A stretch of 15,435 bases of DNA. Source: BTQM01 sp036985875. GTDB taxonomy: Bacteria; Patescibacteriota; Minisyncoccia; Phycocordibacterales; UBA1539. This document shows positions 12,891 to 15,435 of the stretch, in pieces. The stretch spans positions 1-15,435 of the forward strand of contig BTQM01000016.1 in NCBI GenBank assembly GCA_036985875.1, written 5' to 3'. The position numbers and the translations under genes are program-made. How positions within the stretch are numbered: the first letter of the stretch is position 1; the number at the start of each line of letters is the position of its first letter. The notes below the pieces were generated by a model that ran no database searches, was not told where the DNA came from, and saw only the letters and a list, made by a program, of their open reading frames with translations.

Positions 12891-14045
12891 ATGCTGGATT
12901 TCTACGATATTGAGAGGCAATTTACCGATGATGAGAAACTTGCTCGGGATACGGCCAGAGAGTTTGTTGACAATGAAGTGTTGCCGATAATAAATGACCA
13001 CTTTAGGGATGGAACGTTCCCAAGACACCTAATAAAAGAAATGGGAAGGAGAGGGCTTATCGGTGGTAAGATCGCTGGTATGAAAGGTGAGCTAAGCAAC
13101 GTGGGGTATGGCCTTATCATGCAAGAGCTTGAGCGGGGTGATTCAGCAATGCGCTCGTTCGCGAGCGTGCAATGCGGACTGGTGGCAAACGCTATCTCGC
13201 TTTTTGGAAACGAGGAGCAGAAGCAGATGTGGCTCCCCGCGCTTGCGTCCGGAGAGAAGGTGGGTTGTTTTGGTCTTACTGACCCGCGTGGCGGTTCGGA
13301 CCCGGCTGCGATGTCCGCGGTTGCTAAGGAAGTCCCCGGCGGATATGAGCTGAAAGGCATCAAACAGTGGATTACCAATGCTGGTTTTGCGGATGTCGCT
13401 GTCGTGTGGGCTCGTCTTGATGGCATAGTGCGTGGATTTGTGGTGGAGGCCGACACGGATGGTTTTGACCAGAAATCGGTTCTTGGAGAAAAATATTCTC
13501 TACGCGCATCCCAAACTGGCATTTTATACCTTGACCGCTGCATTGTTCCCAAAGAAAATTTTCTGCCGGGCACGAAAGGTATGGGAAGCGCGCTCAAGTG
13601 TCTGAACAAGGCGCGTTACGGCATTTCGTGTGGCGTGATCGGTGCAGCACAGGCGTGTTACGAAGCGGCGCTTAAGCACGCATCGTTCCGTGAATTATTT
13701 GGTAAAAAACTCGCCGCTTTCCAGCTTACACAGGACAAGTTTGCGCGCATGGTCGCCGATATTACCAGCATGCAGCTTATGGCCCTGCGTTTGGGGCAGT
13801 TGAGAGATGCAAAAAAGGCAAAGCCCGTACAGATATCGCTGGCAAAAAAAGAAAACGTTGAAAAAGCATGCAATGTCGCACTTACAGCCCTTGGGATACT
13901 GGGCGCCCACGGTATCTATGACGGATATCCAGTGATTCGCCACCTTATGAATCTGCAGGGTGCTGTGTCAACATACGAGGGTACGCCTGAGATCCACAAG
14001 CTTATCATTGGACAGGAAGTTACGGGGTACTCGACATTCCGGTAA
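12891..14045 (+). CDS. gcdH: Acyl-CoA dehydrogenase, glutaryl-CoA dehydrogenase-like
   Basis: A 384-residue FAD-dependent acyl-CoA dehydrogenase of normal length. It carries CFGLTDPRGGSDPAAM (126-141, flavin/substrate loop), the KQWITNAGFAD strand (158-168) and TYEGTPEIH (361-369), where E363 is the expected catalytic base. ERGDSAMRS (81-89) aligns with the human glutaryl-CoA dehydrogenase segment holding Glu87, Arg94 and Ser95; here these are E81, R88 and S89. The arginine binds the distal carboxylate of glutaryl-CoA and is not typical of monocarboxyl acyl-CoA dehydrogenases. The enzyme would turn glutaryl-CoA into crotonyl-CoA and CO2, or glutaconyl-CoA if non-decarboxylating. ATG at 12891 has GAGAGGA 5 nt upstream; the longer frame from 12837 is unsupported. 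It is divergent from lipB and has its own terminator. Confidence 0.88.
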   Translation: MLDFYDIERQFTDDEKLARDTAREFVDNEVLPIINDHFRDGTFPRHLIKEMGRRGLIGGKIAGMKGELSNVGYGLIMQELERGDSAMRSFASVQCGLVANAISLFGNEEQKQMWLPALASGEKVGCFGLTDPRGGSDPAAMSAVAKEVPGGYELKGIKQWITNAGFADVAVVWARLDGIVRGFVVEADTDGFDQKSVLGEKYSLRASQTGILYLDRCIVPKENFLPGTKGMGSALKCLNKARYGISCGVIGAAQACYEAALKHASFRELFGKKLAAFQLTQDKFARMVADITSMQLMALRLGQLRDAKKAKPVQISLAKKENVEKACNVALTALGILGAHGIYDGYPVIRHLMNLQGAVSTYEGTPEIHKLIIGQEVTGYSTFR

Positions 14046-14100
14046 GCTGCATGGCGGAAGTGTTCTTGCCTCAAATCGGTGAAATAACACAGAAAATTTC

Positions 14101-14124
14101 GCGCTCCTTAACGGGGCGCTTTTT
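14101..14124 (+). terminator. Intrinsic terminator after the acyl-CoA dehydrogenase
   Basis: GCGCTCC (14101-14107) pairs with GGGGCGC (14113-14119), including one T.G pair, around a 5-nt loop and is followed by TTTTT. It lies about 55 nt beyond the stop codon. Confidence 0.82.
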
Positions 14125-14140
14125 ATTAGAGACTTCCATA

Positions 14141-14175
14141 AAAATAAAAAACCGCCCCTCGGGTTGGGGAGCGGT
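14141..14175 (-). terminator. Intrinsic terminator after the C39-like gene
   Basis: On the minus strand ACCGC-T-CCC pairs with GGGGCGGT (one bulged T), followed by TTTTTTATTTTT. It lies just beyond the stop of the convergent C39-like gene. Confidence 0.82.
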
Positions 14176-14193
14176 CTTTGGAGAATGCATGCC

Positions 14194-14844
14194 TTATTCT
14201 TCCCTCGGCGTTATGAAGAGAGCCGATGTGGGATATGTACCATGACAGGCATCGAAGATCTGCTTGAGGGAGTAGACGGTTGTACCGCGCAAGTTCGGAT
14301 CAGCGACCCTTATGGTTTTTCTGTATGTGGCAATGGGAATAATGCAATGACGATCATATTTTGTTTCTGCATGCACATTTTTATCAAGTGCATCAGTTTT
14401 GACAAAGAGGATTGGGGGGCAGTCTTTTGCTAGTGCCCCAGCGATATCCTCTACAGAAACATGCTTCGCCTTTATAATTCCCCCATGTTCGTTAAATTCC
14501 CGCAGAATTTTTCGTAGCATGCGTTTCTTTGACCATTCAAAGAAATACTGTTTTCGGTACCACCGCAGGATTTCTGCATTTGTATGCGCTTCATCAAGTT
14601 GTGCAAATCGATCCGGAAAACTGCAATCCCACAACATAATCGTTACGTCAAAATTCTTTTTTAAGAAGAATATTGCCAGATTTAACATTAAAGTTCCCCG
14701 TGCCGTTGTTTTTGTACCAGAGACAATATGTTTCAGGGCGCAACGGCGACCATGAAATGCAAGAACCATTTTTGCGCACGCCGGAGCGCACCACGGCTTG
14801 TCGTTCGGTTGAAGGGTCAAAGGCACCTTCAATACTTTTTTCAT
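14194..14844 (-). CDS. C39-like papain-fold cysteine peptidase family protein
   Basis: A 216-residue protein whose ends match the peptidase C39-like pattern. Q12 and C19 lie in an LQPNDKPWCAPACAKMVL segment, where the Gln would form the oxyanion hole and the Cys be the nucleophile. H166 in DRHCIIPI and D182 in VADPN complete a plausible triad. The middle (about 85-125) is rich in basic and aromatic residues and less typical. No signal peptide or membrane segment is visible, and no ABC transporter or bacteriocin precursor is adjacent, so a role in leader-peptide removal is unlikely from context. Stand-alone members of this fold include acyltransferases and proteins of unknown role. ATG at 14844 has GGAGG 7 nt upstream. 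Fold assignment is moderate and function is unknown. Confidence 0.75.
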   Translation of the reverse strand: MKKVLKVPLTLQPNDKPWCAPACAKMVLAFHGRRCALKHIVSGTKTTARGTLMLNLAIFFLKKNFDVTIMLWDCSFPDRFAQLDEAHTNAEILRWYRKQYFFEWSKKRMLRKILREFNEHGGIIKAKHVSVEDIAGALAKDCPPILFVKTDALDKNVHAETKYDRHCIIPIATYRKTIRVADPNLRGTTVYSLKQIFDACHGTYPTSALFITPREE

Positions 14845-14922
14845 CAGGTGCCCTCCTTCGGATGTTGCAATGAGCTACTGCATACATGATGGCATATATT
14901 GCGTGAAATGCAATGCGTTCGA

Positions 14923-14950
14923 TTGACGTAATATTTTTTTTTGTTACTAT
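14923..14950 (+). promoter_or_regulatory. Promoter of the small Cys-rich gene
   Basis: TTGACG (14923-14928) lies 16 nt from TACTAT (14945-14950), with a T-rich spacer. The expected start is near 14957, giving a leader of about 36 nt that contains a strong SD. Confidence 0.7.
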
Positions 14951-14992
14951 TGTGTCAGGTTTGTTCCACATATTCACATAAGGAGGATCACC

Positions 14993-15208
14993 ATGAAAAG
15001 AAGTGTGGAGAGTGTGCTTGAGGACATTAAAAATCATCCAGAACGTCATAGGCATGATTTTGACGGACTGTATAAGTGTTGCGCGGTTAACGGAATAGTC
15101 CGCCCTTGCCTTTTGAAGGCGCATGCCCAGTATGTCGATCTCGGCACCAATGGTGGTATCCGTTGCGATGTGGTAAAAGGCGCTTGCTCTTGCGGTGCGT
15201 GGCATTAG
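14993..15208 (+). CDS. Small Cys/His-rich protein of unknown function
   Basis: A 71-residue protein I do not recognise as a characterised family. It has a basic, acidic-mixed N-terminal part with HRHDFD (19-24), then C29-C30, C39, H44, and a C-terminal GTNGGIRCDV...CSCGAWH end containing C58, C65, C67 and H71. The C-x6-C-x-C-x3-H spacing could bind zinc or an Fe-S cluster (inference). There is no signal peptide or membrane segment. Support for its being real is strong for its size: a TTGACG/TACTAT promoter, a near-ideal AAGGAGGA SD 6 nt before ATG 14993, and a terminator about 120 nt downstream. I have an impression of similar GAWH-ended small proteins in Candidate Phyla Radiation genomes, but could not check this. 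Confidence 0.8.
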   Translation: MKRSVESVLEDIKNHPERHRHDFDGLYKCCAVNGIVRPCLLKAHAQYVDLGTNGGIRCDVVKGACSCGAWH

Positions 15209-15270
15209 AACTTGTCAAAAAGCCTCATTTCGACTAAAAACTTCCATATTTTACACGAATAATTGTCAAA

Positions 15271-15306
15271 GTCTGAAAATTTTGCTACGAAAGCAGGTTT
15301 TCGGAC
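15271..15306. other. Hairpin in the 3' region of the small gene
   Basis: GTCTGAAAA (15271-15279) pairs with TTTTCGGAC (15298-15306) with one T.G wobble, and an inner TGCT/AGCA can also close. It has no T tract, so it is not a terminator. It lies in the 227-nt stretch after the small gene, in which I see no supportable coding region. Confidence 0.5.
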
Positions 15307-15327
15307 AAGCTCTGGTCAGCGAATGAC

Positions 15328-15365
15328 ACCCCCTGCTTAATAAACAGCCAGGGGGTTATTTTTTT
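15328..15365 (+). terminator. Intrinsic terminator of the small-gene transcript
   Basis: ACCCCCTG (15328-15335) pairs perfectly with CAGGGGGT (15349-15356), followed by TATTTTTTT. It is the first strong plus-strand terminator after the small gene. Confidence 0.85.
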
Positions 15366-15384
15366 ATTAGCGACGTAGAGCGGG

Positions 15385-15425
15385 GGAAGTATGAAAATTT
15401 CGCTACGCTTCATTTTCATACTTCC
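15385..15425. repeat. 14-bp perfect palindrome at the window edge
   Basis: GGAAGTATGAAAAT (15385-15398) and ATTTTCATACTTCC (15412-15425) are perfect inverted repeats around a 13-nt core, TTCGCTACGCTTC. There is no T tract next to it. On the minus strand an open frame runs in from the window edge to about 15284 through both hairpins. I do not call it a gene, but the end of a gene from the right cannot be excluded. Confidence 0.75.
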
Positions 15426-15435
15426 GAGCCGAGGA

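Noticed and set aside
12902..13609. 235-aa minus-strand open frame inside the acyl-CoA dehydrogenase
   Set aside because: It is antisense to conserved acyl-CoA dehydrogenase motifs and rich in Ser/Pro, typical of shadow frames.
14648..15205. 185-aa minus-strand open frame spanning the C39-like and small genes
   Set aside because: It crosses the promoter and SD of two well-supported genes in a different frame or strand and shows no family pattern.
15284..15435. Partial minus-strand gene entering from the right edge
   Set aside because: The open frame crosses a strong terminator hairpin and a perfect palindrome and shows no recognisable domain; it cannot be judged without the next sequence.

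Overview
The window carries bacterial genes with short spacers, standard stop codons, Shine-Dalgarno (SD) sites before most genes and roughly 50% GC. The tRNAs lack an encoded CCA end, one gene looks leaderless, and spacers hold folded repeats and palindromes. I tentatively read it as an uncultivated bacterium of the Candidate Phyla Radiation (Parcubacteria-like). This is a weak inference: no ribosomal gene is present, and the catabolic and lipoate-dependent enzymes are unusual for that group.

Left part (minus strand): an arginine-dihydrolase-like enzyme and an ornithine aminotransferase (3677-4582 region and 2448-3677) form a likely arginine to ornithine to glutamate-semialdehyde module. A terminator separates them from a FadE-type acyl-CoA dehydrogenase (66-2306) that lacks the usual membrane anchor. 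tRNA-Leu (minus) and ddl (plus) fire from back-to-back promoters, and ddl appears leaderless.

Middle: after ddl come a folded 124-bp repeat, tRNA-Ala, and a tRNA-derived structured element. Then comes metK on the minus strand. Its leader holds a SAM-I riboswitch, an intrinsic terminator with a matching antiterminator, and a second copy of the 124-bp repeat lying between the terminator and the start codon.

Right part: a fused E1 alpha/beta 2-oxoacid dehydrogenase and its lipoyl E2 form a plus-strand operon. Convergent lipB makes the octanoyl transfer to such E2 lysines. A glutaryl-CoA-dehydrogenase-like enzyme follows, divergent from lipB. E1, E2 and LipB belong to one process (oxidative decarboxylation to an acyl-CoA), and the two acyl-CoA dehydrogenases could act on such products. 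E3 and LipA are not in the window. The end holds a C39-like cysteine-peptidase-fold protein, a small Cys/His-rich protein with its own promoter, and a palindrome-rich non-coding tail.

The strongest discoveries are the SAM-I riboswitch arrangement with a repeat in the metK leader, the two covarying nested-stem repeats, the tRNA-Ala-derived inverted/direct repeats, and the acyl-CoA-generating gene set.
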